Assembly: GCA_021401465.1 (NCBI GenBank)
Contig: JADDMT010000035.1
Location: 62,001-126,000 of the forward strand
DNA length: 64,000 nt
Direction: 5' to 3'
From: Teratosphaeria epicoccoides
Lineage: Eukaryota > Ascomycota > Dothideomycetes > Mycosphaerellales > Teratosphaeriaceae
A model generated the notes under the pieces. It searched no databases. It was given only the letters and a program-made list of their open reading frames with translations, and was not told where the DNA came from. A program made the translations under genes and the position numbers. Of this stretch, positions 22,053 to 32,966 are shown piece after piece (position 1 is the first letter of the stretch; each line of letters opens with the position of its first letter).

Positions 22053-22447
22053 TGGTGTACACTACATATATAAGTTTGTCATGGAGGGAGAAGAGCTTCC
22101 AATGGCTTGTGTGAGCAGAGACCGTTCTACCATGAGCGGCTGGCATTAACCACCGGCTCTTTAATTTCGACGGCTCATAGCTTATGGAATAGGTAACACC
22201 CCATCAAATATAGCCCGGACAGTTCACATCTCGCGCTACTGCGGGGTGACGTTGCGGTCACTGCGTCCGGTTCCATTCTTGACGGATACTACTGGGAACG
22301 TAAAAACTCACCATTTCATACTCGGGTCCTACAAATTGTCCATACGCACAATTGATCGTTTTCCTGGGTCCTAGGCTTCGAGACACAACCTATTGGTGCT
22401 GACCGCAACTCCCGGAATCAGGCCATCAGGCCACGAGAGTTGGTACG

Positions 22448-24425
22448 ATGATCCCAGGCATCAATATCCCCTTTGACTATGCTGCAAGACTGTCAGGAGC
22501 CTCGCGAGACGAGCTCAAACAGATTTTCGTGTTCTTGGTCTCGTACCCGCTCGCCGGCCTCTTGAAGCGAGTGCCAGACAATAAGCCATACCTGAAGAAC
22601 ATCTTCAACATCTCAATCGGGATCTTTTTCCTCGTAGGCCTCTTCGATCTCTGGTCTGGTCTGATACTAGTCCTTTTCGATGCAATTGGGACCTACCTAA
22701 TAGCAGCATACATCGAAGGGCCATATATGCCATGGGTCGGCTTTACGTTTCTGATGGGACACATGAGCATCAGCCATATTTACCGCCAATTTGCCGACAG
22801 CCCCCAAGTCATCGATATCACAGGCACCCAAATGGTCATGGTGATGAAACTGTCCGCTTTCTGCTTCAACGTTTGGGACGGCAGGCAGAGGGAATCGGAT
22901 CTCAGCGATGCGCAAAAGGATCGCATGTTGAAGGCACTGCCTCGTCCATTGGATTATGCAGGCTTTGTCGCTTTCTTTCCAAGTCTTATGGCTGGCCCAG
23001 CATTCGACTACGTCGATTACGAGCGGTGGCTGACAACCACTATGTTTGATCTCCCGCCAGGGACTGATCCTCTGAAAGCGGCGCCAACAAGAAAGAAGCG
23101 ACGAATTCCAAGAAGTGGCATGCCAGCCATGAAGAAAATGGCGGCAGGCCTAGGCTGGCTCATTTGCTTTCTACAATTCTCGGCATATTTCAATCCGACA
23201 GTAGTTTTGAGCAAGGACTATAGCACTTTCTGGTTCCCTAAAAAGGTCTTTCATCTCCACATGCTCAACTTCGTCACGCGAATGAAGTACTACGGTATCT
23301 GGACCTTAACTGAAGGCGCATGTATTCTCTCTGGCATCGGCTACAAAGGTCTCGATCCCAAGACCGGAAAGCCGGACTGGTCTCGCCTCACCAACATCAA
23401 GCCTGCGGGTGTCGAGTTGGCGCAGAACAGCCATGCGTATCTCGGCAATTGGAATATCAACACCAATCATTGGTTGCGGAACTATGTCTACCTAAGAGTC
23501 ACACCTAAGGGAAAAAAGCCAGGTTTCAGGGCTAGTATGGCGACATTTGTAACGAGCGCGTTCTGGCATGGATTCCTGCCGGGATACTATATGACCTTCG
23601 TGTTGGCAAGTTTCATTCAAAACGTCGCGAAGAGTACGTTCACCGTGTCCGCACGCTTGTGCACAGATGATTCGGATCTTTGTGGATGACTGATGATCTC
23701 GGGTGCAGACTCGAGAAGGCTATTGAGACCATTCTTCATGACGTCAGATGGCTCGAAGCCACTGCCTACGAAACGATATTACGATATCTTTACCTGGCTG
23801 GTGACGCAGCTGGCCTTCACGTTCACGACAACACCGTTCATCCTGCTGACGATACACGACTCTTTGTATGTTTGGGCTCAAAACTATGGTAGGCATCAGC
23901 CACACTTGATCGAGGACGTAACGAAGTTTGCTAATGTTCTCGCAGTAAGTCAATGTCATGCTCCCGCCGGAAATTCTACACGCGACGCCAGCGATCAGGA
24001 GCTTGCTGCAGCCGCCATAGGAAGGGGTCCAGACCGCTGCATCACTTCGACGGCCCTCCATGCACGTCCACGAGTATCGAGGTCAAATGCTGACAGAGTT
24101 CTAGTTCTACGCGATTTTTGGCGTAGCCATCTGCTCCGGCTTTCTTGCCTCGCCCGGCAAAGCATGGCTCGCGAAGAAAGTCAAAGCCCGCCAGACACGT
24201 CCTACCGCGATTCAGCGCACCGAAAGCATGGAGTCTCTACAGGGGGCCACGCTCGGTGTGCCCAGCGAGCCGGGCAAAGAATGGGACGAGATGGTAGAGG
24301 AGGTTGTGGAAGAAGTCAAGAGGAGAAGAGGCGGAAGTGTAGGGGATCGAGAGGACTTGAGAGCGAAGGTCGAGAAGACTCTGAAGGACTTTGGTGCCGG
24401 GACCAATGTGAAGAAGGAAAGCTAG
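22448..24425 (+). CDS. ALE1: Lysophospholipid acyltransferase, MBOAT family (ALE1/LPT1)
   Basis: Modelled exons 22448-23633, 23709-23944 and 24105-24425, about 580 residues. It re-acylates lysophospholipids in the ER (Lands cycle). The MBOAT signatures are WNINTNHWLRNYVYLRVTP with the conserved Asn and FVTSAFWHGFLPGYYMTF with the catalytic His. Many hydrophobic spans start with IFVFLVSYPLAGLL. Intron 1 is 75 nt (GTACGT donor, phase 1). Exon 3 begins FYAIFGVAICSGFLASPGK and ends in a charged, ER-type tail with Lys near the terminus. The exon 2/3 junction is uncertain: a donor at 23889 would shift the frame, whereas GTAAGT at 23945 keeps it but leaves 19 extra residues after YVWAQNY. Confidence 0.9.
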
Positions 24426-24784
24426 CGCGCAAGAGTGACAATGCAGCGCCTAATATCACGAGATATTGACAGCCGCGAGTAGTCTGTTGACACCCCTGAT
24501 CAGCTTAAGTAGCGGCTATAAACCCACGTAGCATGGTATTCGAAGCGCGTCACCAAGGCTAGAGACCGAATATGGCATAGTTGAGCATTTAGCGTACCTT
24601 TTTCGCGTCACGGACAACCTCAGCACATTCCGAGAGCAAAAGAATGAGCTCCAGCACGTTGCAAAAGGTAGGTGCGTGTATTCTTTCTTCTCTCCATTCA
24701 GTCTGCACCTGAACAGTCACGCTCGACTCCCAGCATGGTGATATATACTAGGTACTCACGCTCTGCAGCGACCACAATTCCAGT

Positions 24785-25786
24785 ATGTCAGCGCTGAAGG
24801 ACGAGATCCAGATTCGGGACAGTGATCCAAGCAATGATCGCAAAACGATCCTGGTCTTCATGATCACGGGAAACCCAGGCCTCATTGAGTACTACCGGAG
24901 TTTTCTCAACTGCCTCCACGCCCGCCTCAATTCCGCCACGAAGCCTCCTGCAGACGCCCGTATCTATGGTGCTAGTCTCCGTGGCTTTGAGGTCAACGGC
25001 TTATCGTCACATGATGCACCACTAGACTTGACTCAACAGATCGAAAATGTAATATCGCGGCTGGTACGAATAGCTCAAACAAGTGCTGGACCAGACGGAA
25101 AATCCTTGCCAATTGTCCTCATCGGCCACTCAGTGGGCTCCTATATACTGCTCGAAATCGTACATCGCCTGCAAACGACACAAAAGGGCCTGCGACTAAA
25201 CATCGTAGGAGGCATCTGTCTCTTTCCAACCATCGTCGATATCGCCAAAAGCCCTACAGGTCGGAAAATGACTCCTTTGCTGCTCCTCCCAGGCTTCGCT
25301 CTCGCCATCCACATCCTGTCAAAAATCATCTTCTTCCCACTCCCGATATCCCTCATCATACGCCTGGTCCAGATCATCACAGGCATGCCCGCGCACTCTG
25401 CTGCCACAACCGTCGCTTTTCTCAAAAGCCCCAGCGGGGTACGGCAAGCCCTGTGCATGGCCAAATACGAGATGCGAGAAATCGCCGCCGACGACCGCTG
25501 GAGCGATGAGCTGTGGGGCGTGCGTGCATTAGGGTCGGCGGCTGGTGAGAAAGGGAAGCGGACGAAGCTGTACTTTTACTGGGGTGAGAATGATCACTGG
25601 GTTGCGACCGAGACGAGGGATGTACTGCTGAGGACTCGTGCGGGGACGGATGCAGGCGGTCCGCATATGGAGGTGGACACAAGGGGCACACCGCATGGCT
25701 TTTGTGTCAGGGAGGAAGACAGCATGTTTATGGCTGAGAAGGTGGCTGAGTGGGTCAATGAGATAGTGGGCGGTCTGAAAGGTTGA
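24785..25786 (+). CDS. Lipid-droplet-associated hydrolase (LDAH/YPR147C family)
   Basis: Single exon, 333 residues, alpha/beta-hydrolase of the LDAH family found on lipid droplets. The opening strand and oxyanion region read VFMITGNPGLIEYYRSFL. The nucleophile elbow is GHSVGSY (Ser near residue 120). The acid is probably in YWGENDHWV and the His in GTPHGFCV near residue 311, so the triad looks complete. A hydrophobic segment at about residues 170-200 (LLPGFALAIHILSKIIFFPL) is the expected droplet-binding region. It follows the acyltransferase on the same strand and converges with AOS1 over 224 bp. The true substrate is not established for this family. Confidence 0.9.
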   Translation: MSALKDEIQIRDSDPSNDRKTILVFMITGNPGLIEYYRSFLNCLHARLNSATKPPADARIYGASLRGFEVNGLSSHDAPLDLTQQIENVISRLVRIAQTSAGPDGKSLPIVLIGHSVGSYILLEIVHRLQTTQKGLRLNIVGGICLFPTIVDIAKSPTGRKMTPLLLLPGFALAIHILSKIIFFPLPISLIIRLVQIITGMPAHSAATTVAFLKSPSGVRQALCMAKYEMREIAADDRWSDELWGVRALGSAAGEKGKRTKLYFYWGENDHWVATETRDVLLRTRAGTDAGGPHMEVDTRGTPHGFCVREEDSMFMAEKVAEWVNEIVGGLKG

Positions 25787-26010
25787 AGGTACTTGTCGAG
25801 TTGTATTGTACACACGTTCTGATCTAACGGCGCTGCTAGCGCGCGAAAGTGACAAGGTCTGGCTCCTTGTACGCAAAGCCACGAGGACTGGAGAATTCCT
25901 GGTCTTCGCCCGAGCCCAGGCGATCGCGTCCGCCATCTTGTGCATAGACTCCCATGCCGCAGACTGACGCCTTGACCTTTGCCACTCTCCTCTGGCTCAA
26001 CATCATGTGG

Positions 26011-27723
26011 TCAATGGCTTTTGCCATCCGATGGACCGCTAGTTATGGTCTGCGCGACGGAGCCGGAAGTCGTGGTGCTTGGTGCATTGGCCGCGCCAGG
26101 TCCTACAAGGGGCTCATTGCCAGAGTCGCCGCCCTGTACACCGGCTTCGCCGGCCTCCCCACCACCCATTTCGTTCTGGTGAGAGGCTCTAGCACCCACG
26201 TCACCGCGTTGGCCACGACCATCAGCGCCTATGTTGCCACCCTGATCGGGCGATCCAATACCCATATTATTGCTCTGACCAGCAAATCCACCACCCACGT
26301 CACCGTTCATTCCGCCATCCATGCTACCACCCATACTTGCGCCGATGTCACCACTGAGACCGCTGAGCCCGTGGAGCCCGTGGAGCCCGTTGAGCCCGTT
26401 GAGGCCATTCGCCATCATACTTGGATCAGCGATCATATCCATGCCCATCCCATCCATCGGCATGAGGCCGTTTCCAGCCAATCCAAGTTGCAGCTCGGGC
26501 GGCGGGCTGTACAAGCTGTAAATCCTGCCTTCCAACCCATCACCATCAAACACCGCAAAGTTCTGAATCGGCTGCTCGCGCTTGCCGAGCACGTTGATGA
26601 CATCTTCACTAAGTCTGCCACCGACGAATGCAGCGGTCGGCACGATCTCAGCACCTAGATTTTGAATGAATGAACGCAGAAACTCGGCTTTCAAATGATC
26701 TGGTGGTAGTTGTAGCTCACTGTTCTTGTTTGTTGCAAGGGTGGTGAAGGATATGAGGTCCGGCCCTGTGTGTCCGGGGAGACGCGCGTTCATGCGTTGG
26801 AAATCGAAAAGCGCCCGCAGACATGGGAGTAAAGCAGGCACGGCCTTGAGCTTGCGACGACTGCCGAGAATGTCTGGTGGAAGTGGGGAGCTGTTTGCGA
26901 GGAGGAGTGGGCAGTAAATCTCTTGCTTTTTGACGATCTCTGTGTTCTTGCCATTGTTTTCCTTCTTGGTCGTGACGCTAAGAACACTGCGAGTGAGTGA
27001 CTCCGGTGCGATTGGCGTGGGCTTGTTGGACGTTTCTCGCTCGATGACAAACTCATGGCTGACGAGGTCCGCGAATATGTAGCCGTAGAAACCATGGATG
27101 CCTGCTGCGTAGAAAGGTCGGTTGGCAAAACGGGCAGCGGTGTTGATCATTGACAGGGTCATGAAGTCGTGGTCGCAAGCAATGACACAGTCGAAGGGCG
27201 CGTAATAGGTTTGGTCCCGACCAAGCAAGTCATTGACGCCACCGCCCGAGGTGACTCTCACGCGCGGATTGAGCTCCTGGATCCGCGGTATCACTGCTCC
27301 TGCTCGCTGGGAGTATGTCAGTAATGTAGGCATTGATGGTGAAGAAGTGTAAGTTACCGGCTTGCCAAGATCCTCCTCGCGAAGGAAGTACTGAGCGCCC
27401 AAGTCCTCTTCAACGACTTCGCTATCGTCGATAATTGTAAGTGAGCTGATGCCAGCAAGCGTAAGGTTTTTCGCGATCTCGGTTCCCAATGCGCGCAGTG
27501 AAACGAGTAAGATGTTCGCCGAGCGGATTCGCTCTTGTGCCTGAGCGCCCCAGAGTCGTATTTGGCGGTCATACAATGCGATCTCATCTGCGCTTAGCCC
27601 TGGAATGGTCGTGGTGCTGCCATTGCCACTTGCTGACTGCATTGCCGTGGTGCCGTTGATCGCCGCTTGCAATTGGCCATTGGCAGCAGGCGGGCACGCG
27701 CTGGTTGCAGCGCCAGCCGCCAT
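26011..27723 (-). CDS. AOS1: SUMO-activating enzyme subunit AOS1 with a long Gly/Met tail
   Basis: Two exons, 27358-27723 and 26011-27306, around a 51-nt phase-0 intron; 553 residues. AOS1 pairs with UBA2 to adenylate SUMO in the nucleus. Diagnostic parts are LSADEIALYDRQIRLWGAQA, ANILLVSLRALGTEIAKNL (ThiF-like nucleotide-binding fold), LTIIDDSEVVEEDLGAQYF and the C-terminal FVGGRLSEDVINVLGKREQP with FAVFDGDGLEG. Known AOS1 proteins are about 350-400 residues. Here about 159 extra residues follow, rich in Gly, Met, Asn and Ser, with tandem NGL/HGL/SGL triplets near residues 424-441. The intron is a multiple of three without an in-frame stop, so retention would add 17 residues only. Low-complexity DNA in the tail (about 26340-26410) is GC-rich and repetitive. 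Confidence 0.93.
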   Translation of the reverse strand: MAAGAATSACPPAANGQLQAAINGTTAMQSASGNGSTTTIPGLSADEIALYDRQIRLWGAQAQERIRSANILLVSLRALGTEIAKNLTLAGISSLTIIDDSEVVEEDLGAQYFLREEDLGKPVTYTSSPSMPTLLTYSQRAGAVIPRIQELNPRVRVTSGGGVNDLLGRDQTYYAPFDCVIACDHDFMTLSMINTAARFANRPFYAAGIHGFYGYIFADLVSHEFVIERETSNKPTPIAPESLTRSVLSVTTKKENNGKNTEIVKKQEIYCPLLLANSSPLPPDILGSRRKLKAVPALLPCLRALFDFQRMNARLPGHTGPDLISFTTLATNKNSELQLPPDHLKAEFLRSFIQNLGAEIVPTAAFVGGRLSEDVINVLGKREQPIQNFAVFDGDGLEGRIYSLYSPPPELQLGLAGNGLMPMDGMGMDMIADPSMMANGLNGLNGLHGLHGLSGLSGDIGASMGGSMDGGMNGDVGGGFAGQSNNMGIGSPDQGGNIGADGRGQRGDVGARASHQNEMGGGEAGEAGVQGGDSGNEPLVGPGAANAPSTTTSGSVAQTITSGPSDGKSH

Positions 27724-28456
27724 TCCGAGTCGTGCAGTGTGCTCGTCAACACGCGATGGTGATGTCGGCGATTCTTCAGTGGCTGACTTGAAGGCGAAAG
27801 ATTGTCATGCGCGTCGTGATAGGCAATGGATACTAGGAATTTGGAGATCGGGGACTTCTATGCCGTGTTGTCAGGCTCCCTAGCTGTACTCCATGTCACA
27901 TGATCATGGCTTTCACGTGCGAACATTGAAGTCTTGCCCGCTCCTGGGACGGAGGACTCGTCGCAGTGTCGCACTCAGGAGGAGTACCGACGGGCTGGTT
28001 TGGATAAGGACGGGAGGCACGTGCCGTTAGCGTGCACATTTTCGCCTGCAGCCCTGTCCATCATCTTGGCACCTTGGCACAGACACCATGGGCAAGCTTG
28101 TAGCAACCTGCATCCATGTCATCGCGTGCGGCCCCTCCTCCCACTCTATTCGGATGCTCATGAGAGCTTGTGCACGTCCGAACTTGCACATCTTACGCAT
28201 TGGAATCCTATTCACACAAACAGCAATCGCTGAAGGGGACGACGGCTCCGTATGATGCCTGACCCGCGACTACGACCGATGGATGTCCGGGTTCGTGTCT
28301 GCTCTGTCGAGCCGTTGGCTGACGCACTCAGCGCCACGTGCGAGACTGACGCAACTTGTATAGTATGGCAATTACGACGACCCACCAGCCGCCGAGTCAT
28401 CCACTCCACGCACCCGTCGCGAAAGACTTCGACGAGCATTACAAGGCACCAACGAT
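27724..28456. other. Divergent promoter region
   Basis: 733 bp between the AOS1 and 28457 starts. No coding signal, repeat or named element was recognised. Confidence 0.5.
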
Positions 28457-29897
28457 ATGGCACGAGAGGTCATGGGCATGGTGGAGGATGAACCGCGTGG
28501 CGGCAGGACCAGCCTACTGAGTCCCATCAACCGGCGACGGCAACGCTCTCCAAGCAGCCAACTAGATGAGAGAGGGAGCTATTCCACAGCAACTACCGGC
28601 CAAGGCAGGCTGCGCAGGACCAAGCGTAGAAAGCTTGAGCAGGACGAACATGGCGTCCCGAGGAGAGGCATACGCTACGGATGGTTCGGATCGGTCGACC
28701 CGGGTAGGCTCAAACTTGACCTTGTCAGCTGCGACGGCGGCGAACATCAAGACCCTAGACATCCGGGGACGTATCTCGGCCCCGAGAACGTGCTGCGGCA
28801 CGACAAGAGCGTGTACTGCTCCGAGAGCCCCAGCAGTAATATAATCCTGAGACATGCGGATGACTCGCCCTTCTGCCTTGAAAAGCTGCACATTGTAGGG
28901 CCAGAGCATGGCTTCACTGCACCGTAAGTCGTTTGGCCGTGAGAGTTTGTGTGACCAATGCTAACCACTAAACAGTGTTAGAGAGGGCCTTGTCTATATT
29001 GCCATGACGTTGCATGACTTGCAAAGATATATCGATCCACCAAAATTTGCTCGCCCACATGGAGTCCACAGTCCGCCATATCGTCGACGCAGAACGTACG
29101 CACCCAGCTCTAGGTCCTCGCCCGAACGTCTGACACTGTCAGATGCGTTGAGGGATCCAGAAATCAATGCAGCTGTAGATCGGAGTGAACAAGACTACGC
29201 CCGCGGTGCTGATTCAGCTCACGACCTCGCCCCTCCCGAGGACAATTACTATGGTCAAGACTTTGGTTTCCGCCGTACCGACGCTGAAGCTCATTGTGAT
29301 TTTCCCACTTTCGCTTCACACGAAGGACCAGACTTTGCCGTCAACACTCGGGGCGAGCACGCTCCCGTCGCCGTTCTTAGCGACGAAGATGCAGGGCCAG
29401 AAGAAATTTCGACACAGGAAGTACTAGACTTCCGCCTGCAGCGATTGCGGCTCATGCGAAGACGGCATGATCTCGAGACTTGGGACCGAGAGGATAGGAA
29501 TCCTGCCGTGTATGGCCTCCGGTTTGACCCCAATCATCGAGAGGGCGACCAGGAAGGGCAACACAACCTCAGCCGTCTTGACACACTGATGACAATGCAT
29601 AGGATGCGTGAAACTCCTGGTGAGGACTCTGCCGCGACTGACGCAGAGCCACTGCGACCACTGACTCGTGAGCCTGGTGATGAGGCTGACGCAGAGAAGG
29701 ACGAGAACGTCACATGCGTGCGGTTCGGAATCAAAAAGAATAAGCATAAGGTCGCGATCAAATTTGACCCAGGTCTGTCAGGACGCTTCATCTTGTTGAA
29801 GCTATGGGCAAATGGGCGGAGCAACGTGGATGTACAGAGCGTGATCGCAAAGGGCTACGGAGGTCCTCGATACTTCCCAGCGAGAGAGGCAAAATGA
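28457..29897 (+). CDS. Conserved-looking nuclear-type protein; possible split beta-sandwich
   Basis: Two exons, 28457-28923 and 28976-29897, with a 52-nt phase-2 intron (GTAAGT donor, GCTAACCACTAAACAG end); 462 residues. I do not recognise a named family. The first 65 residues are basic (LRRTKRRKLEQDE). Residues ~70-170 read GIRYGWFGSVDPGRLKLDL, then YLGPENVLRHDKSVYCS, SSNIILRHADDSPFCLEKLH and EGLVYIAMTL. Residues ~390-455 read VTCVRFGIKKNKHKVAIKFD, LSGRFILLKLWANGRSNVD and VIAKGYGGPRYFPA. These two blocks resemble the two halves of a discoidin/APC10-like sandwich, separated by about 220 mostly charged, disordered residues. That fold is inference. Nuclear location is suggested only by basic patches. 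Confidence 0.8.
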
Positions 29898-30798
29898 GAT
29901 GTGCAACGAGAGCATGAGGTGAAATTGATTGTCGCTGGAAGCCTAAAACGAGTTCCAAACGAACCACCGGGGTGAGATGGTATGTAGCTGAAGCTGGAAT
30001 GGTACAACGGCATGGCGAGCCCTTCCCCCGGCCGCACTAAGGGTCCTTGACGCATGCCTCGCTCTAGAAGTGCCACCTTGTCCCGACTGGATGCGTGTCA
30101 AAGCATTTAGGCCGCGAAATGCCCAGCGGTGCTACATGCTTCGACCGGACATGAATCGCCTACGAAAGCCTAATATTGCGCATCATGCGCGAAGAGCGAA
30201 CTGCTTAGAGTTGCAGACTCTGCACAGATGACCTGTGCTCACCCCCGCCGCTTGCTGCAGATGGCAGGCACGTTGAGTCCTGAGCCGAGTCCCTCCTCTG
30301 CCGGGCGAGTAACCGCGAGCTCCAATACTTTGATCGAGAAGAAGGCATCCAGAGTAGCGGCTGCCCCCTCCGGACGAGTGGGCAAGAGTCCCGGAATCGC
30401 TTGCAGGCAAGTCTGCTTGGGGCTGCAGAGAATGTTGTATGCTAAACCTGCACAAAGTCAGCTCAGGAAAACATTTCTGACAGCTGACGAAAGCGTGCGA
30501 AATCCCGTCACATGCTTCATTGGTGCAGGCTTGGGTCACGCAGCCATATGCAGGGGCAGGGTGCCTCATTACTGGTTCCACTTCACTGGCAGCGTCTTCA
30601 GACCCAAGAAACATATGAGCGCACCCGCAATACGCATGGGTTTGGGCAGGTAAAAGTGATATGCAGGTGAAGAAGCCCGGGAAGCGCGGCAATCCGAGCA
30701 GGTGGATCCGGGCAGGTGATCTGCAGAAGCTTTCCTGATTGGGGAGGAGCGCGTGAAGTTGAGGGCAAAGTGGACTCAGGAGACCAACCTGACTTTAC
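29898..30798. other. Intergenic, nothing secure
   Basis: A 141-codon plus-strand opening from an ATG at 30228 and an overlapping 169-codon minus-strand one occur, but neither has family features or splice support. The right end is the promoter of the gene at 31075. Confidence 0.5.
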
Positions 30799-30804
30799 TA
30801 TAAG
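30799..30804 (+). promoter_or_regulatory. TATA-like element before the H1-like gene
   Basis: TATAAG occurs about 120 nt before the 5' splice site of a leader intron and is followed by a pyrimidine-rich stretch, as at many fungal transcription starts. Assignment by position only. Confidence 0.35.
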
Positions 30805-31074
30805 AAGCCCTTCTACCGCCGTCCTTTCATTCATCCTCCATCACTTCTGCATCCACGTCGCACCCACCGCACCCGCACCGACATCTTGCAGGTTCGAGCT
30901 ACCGCTCTGCCTCCACAACTAGGTAAGATCTTTTTGCTATTCACAATGTTCATGGGGTAAGGCGGCAGGTGGCACAGGCTTCAGTCCACAGCATGGTGCC
31001 TAGATAACATATCCCTGACGCCCTTGACTCTTTCAGAACAGTATCCCTCGCCACCCCAACCCACCACTGCAGCA

Positions 31075-31613
31075 ATGGCCTCTCCAAGCAAGGAGCAGAC
31101 TCCCGCCAACTCCGCCGCTGCTTCCGACAGCAAGCCGGCTGTCACGTTCACCGAGAAGGAGGAAAAACTCCTTAAGGTTGCCTGGTCTTGCCTCAAGTCC
31201 GGCCCCCCAGAAGTCGACTTGAAGAAGCTTACTCAGATGGGCGGTTTCAACACCGAGAAGACATGCTCCAACACCTGGGGCGTGATCAAAAAGAAGCTCG
31301 CACAGCTCGCACCGTCGACTGAGGGTAGTGAGGACACTGGTAAGTAATGCGTAACGAGCTTTCTCAGAGGGCAGGTACTGACACTTCCCCAGGCAAGACT
31401 CCCACGAAGGCCAAGGCCACCCCGAAGAAGCGTGGCAAGAAGGCCACCGAGGGTGACGACGATGAGCAGGCTCCTGCTACCGAGTCCCCGACCAAGAAGC
31501 AGCGCAAGTCGCCGACCAAGAAGAAGGCAGTCAAGGCTGAGGAGGATGAGGCTGAGACCGACGAGAAGGTCAAGGAGGACGTCAAGCCTTCCATCGAGTC
31601 TGCTGACGAGTAG
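31075..31613 (+). CDS. Small lysine-rich chromatin-like protein
   Basis: Two coding exons, 31075-31339 and 31393-31613, with a 53-nt phase-1 intron; 161 residues. A 114-nt leader intron is also likely (30923-31036, CTAG/GTAAGA to TTTCAG). The N-terminal domain (residues ~22-75) includes EKEEKLLKVAWSCLKSGPPE and MGGFNTEKTCSNTWGVIKKK, a helical block that I recall from filamentous-ascomycete proteins of unknown function. The tail is Lys/Ala/Pro-rich with S/TPxK motifs (TPTKAKATPKKRGKK, SPTKKKAVK), like linker-histone tails, then turns acidic. DNA or chromatin binding is inferred from composition. The opening at 31024 is TTG and lies partly in the leader intron, so ATG 31075 was chosen. Confidence 0.82.
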
Positions 31614-32276
31614 ACTGCTTGTCTGCTCATGGGGTACGATGATGAATGATCGATGAGGCTCACAACCACTTGGGTTTGAGCGGGCATACGGCGAGGCGTT
31701 TGGAATGGCGGGCGGTCTTTTGCTGCAGCTGCTGCGCTTGCTTTGCTTGAACATGACGATGATTCGGGCGCTACTCATTGCAGCTGCCTGCAGCTGCTGC
31801 GGCTATGGAGATGTAGCTGCTTGCTGATTGACATAAAAATCCACCATTGACGAGATATTGAGCACTTGAATGTCACCTTCCGTGAGGGCTCCTCCCAAGA
31901 TCTGTAGACATAAGTTTGGTTTCGCCCAGGAGTTGTGGAAGCTTGTCACTGTTATCCTCGTTCCTTGCGCTGGCGTGCCAGTGTCCCCTCGCTGCTGTGA
32001 TCGAAACGCTACAGCAGCAGAACAGAAGACATCGCACCAGTACTTGCGCTGCGTGTCGTCCTCTGTTGCTGCAGCTCGTCCTGGCAATTCTCCTCTCCAG
32101 CCTAGCGCCATTGCGCCTAGAACTGATGAAAAGGCTAGACAACATCTTGTCTTTGAAAGTCGCAGAAGGGATATTGGGGCGACGATGGCTCTCAGCTGCA
32201 CTACACAAGACTTACTCGCGATACGCTTTGCAGATAACATAGAGCAAGGCCAGTTGCCGTTCCGACCCGAGTCGCC
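31614..32276. other. Intergenic, nothing secure
   Basis: Overlapping openings on both strands (31870-32502 plus, 31803-32240 minus) are typical of GC-balanced DNA and lack family motifs. Confidence 0.4.
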
Positions 32277-32875
32277 ATGTCAGAAGAAGTCCCGTACAAT
32301 GCACAGTTCCACAGACACTCCTGTATGTCTGCTTTCCTGTGCATACGACTCCCTCATCGGTGTCCCCGATCTTCAAGCGGCAAATCTTCTCGTGGCTACG
32401 GGCACATTCGCAGATGTTCAGTGTATGCCTGCCACTGGATCCATGAAAGATTCGAGAAGCTGCTCCGCACGCACGTCAAGCCTCATGTTTTGGTTGCCGT
32501 AGCTCATGAGCTTTCACCGGCCGGTTTCCCCATGTCTCACTAGAAACCCGTCAGCGAGCTTTAAGCCGCTAACGAGGACGTGTAGCCATCAGCGACGCTC
32601 AAGAAGTCACCACCACTTCAGCAGTAGCCCCTACCCTCACCTTCACTGCCCCTGGGTCCATCGGGCTATGGTACACGGTTGAAGACGAGGGGATCATTGT
32701 GTCACTGTTATCGCTTGGAGACAATGACTTCGTGCCCGGTGACATCAGAGATCGTCGGACGTACGATCGACTCAACTGGAGCGCAGTCATCATACCTCTG
32801 CCAGTGACGCGATGCGAGTTTGAGGGCGCGCTCGAGCGTCGCCAGTGTGCGCTATCCTGGGATGCTCAGAGCTGA
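32277..32875 (+). other. Orphan exon-like frames
   Basis: A plus-strand frame after an acceptor-like GTGTAG at 32581-32585 (branch-like GCTAAC upstream) runs 32586-32875. It reads SAVAPTLTFTAPGSIGLWYT, then DDFVPG-like acidic/hydrophobic sequence and VIIPLPVTRCEFEGALERRQ, ending at TGA. An earlier frame from an ATG at 32277 contains HWIHERFEKLLRTHVK. I cannot join them into one gene or to the one at 32967. A decayed or mis-spliced multi-exon gene is likely; function unknown. Confidence 0.3.
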
Positions 32876-32966
32876 GGAGGCCGAGGTGAAGGCCAAGGCG
32901 GAGGCCAAAAAGGCCTCATTGGACAATCTGCCAGTGCGTGACATTCCTTAGGCATCAATCGCACCG

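Noticed and set aside
31233..31778. 181-codon minus-strand frame over the H1-like gene
   Set aside because: It is the Ser/Leu-rich mirror of a Lys/Ala/Glu-rich coding sequence.
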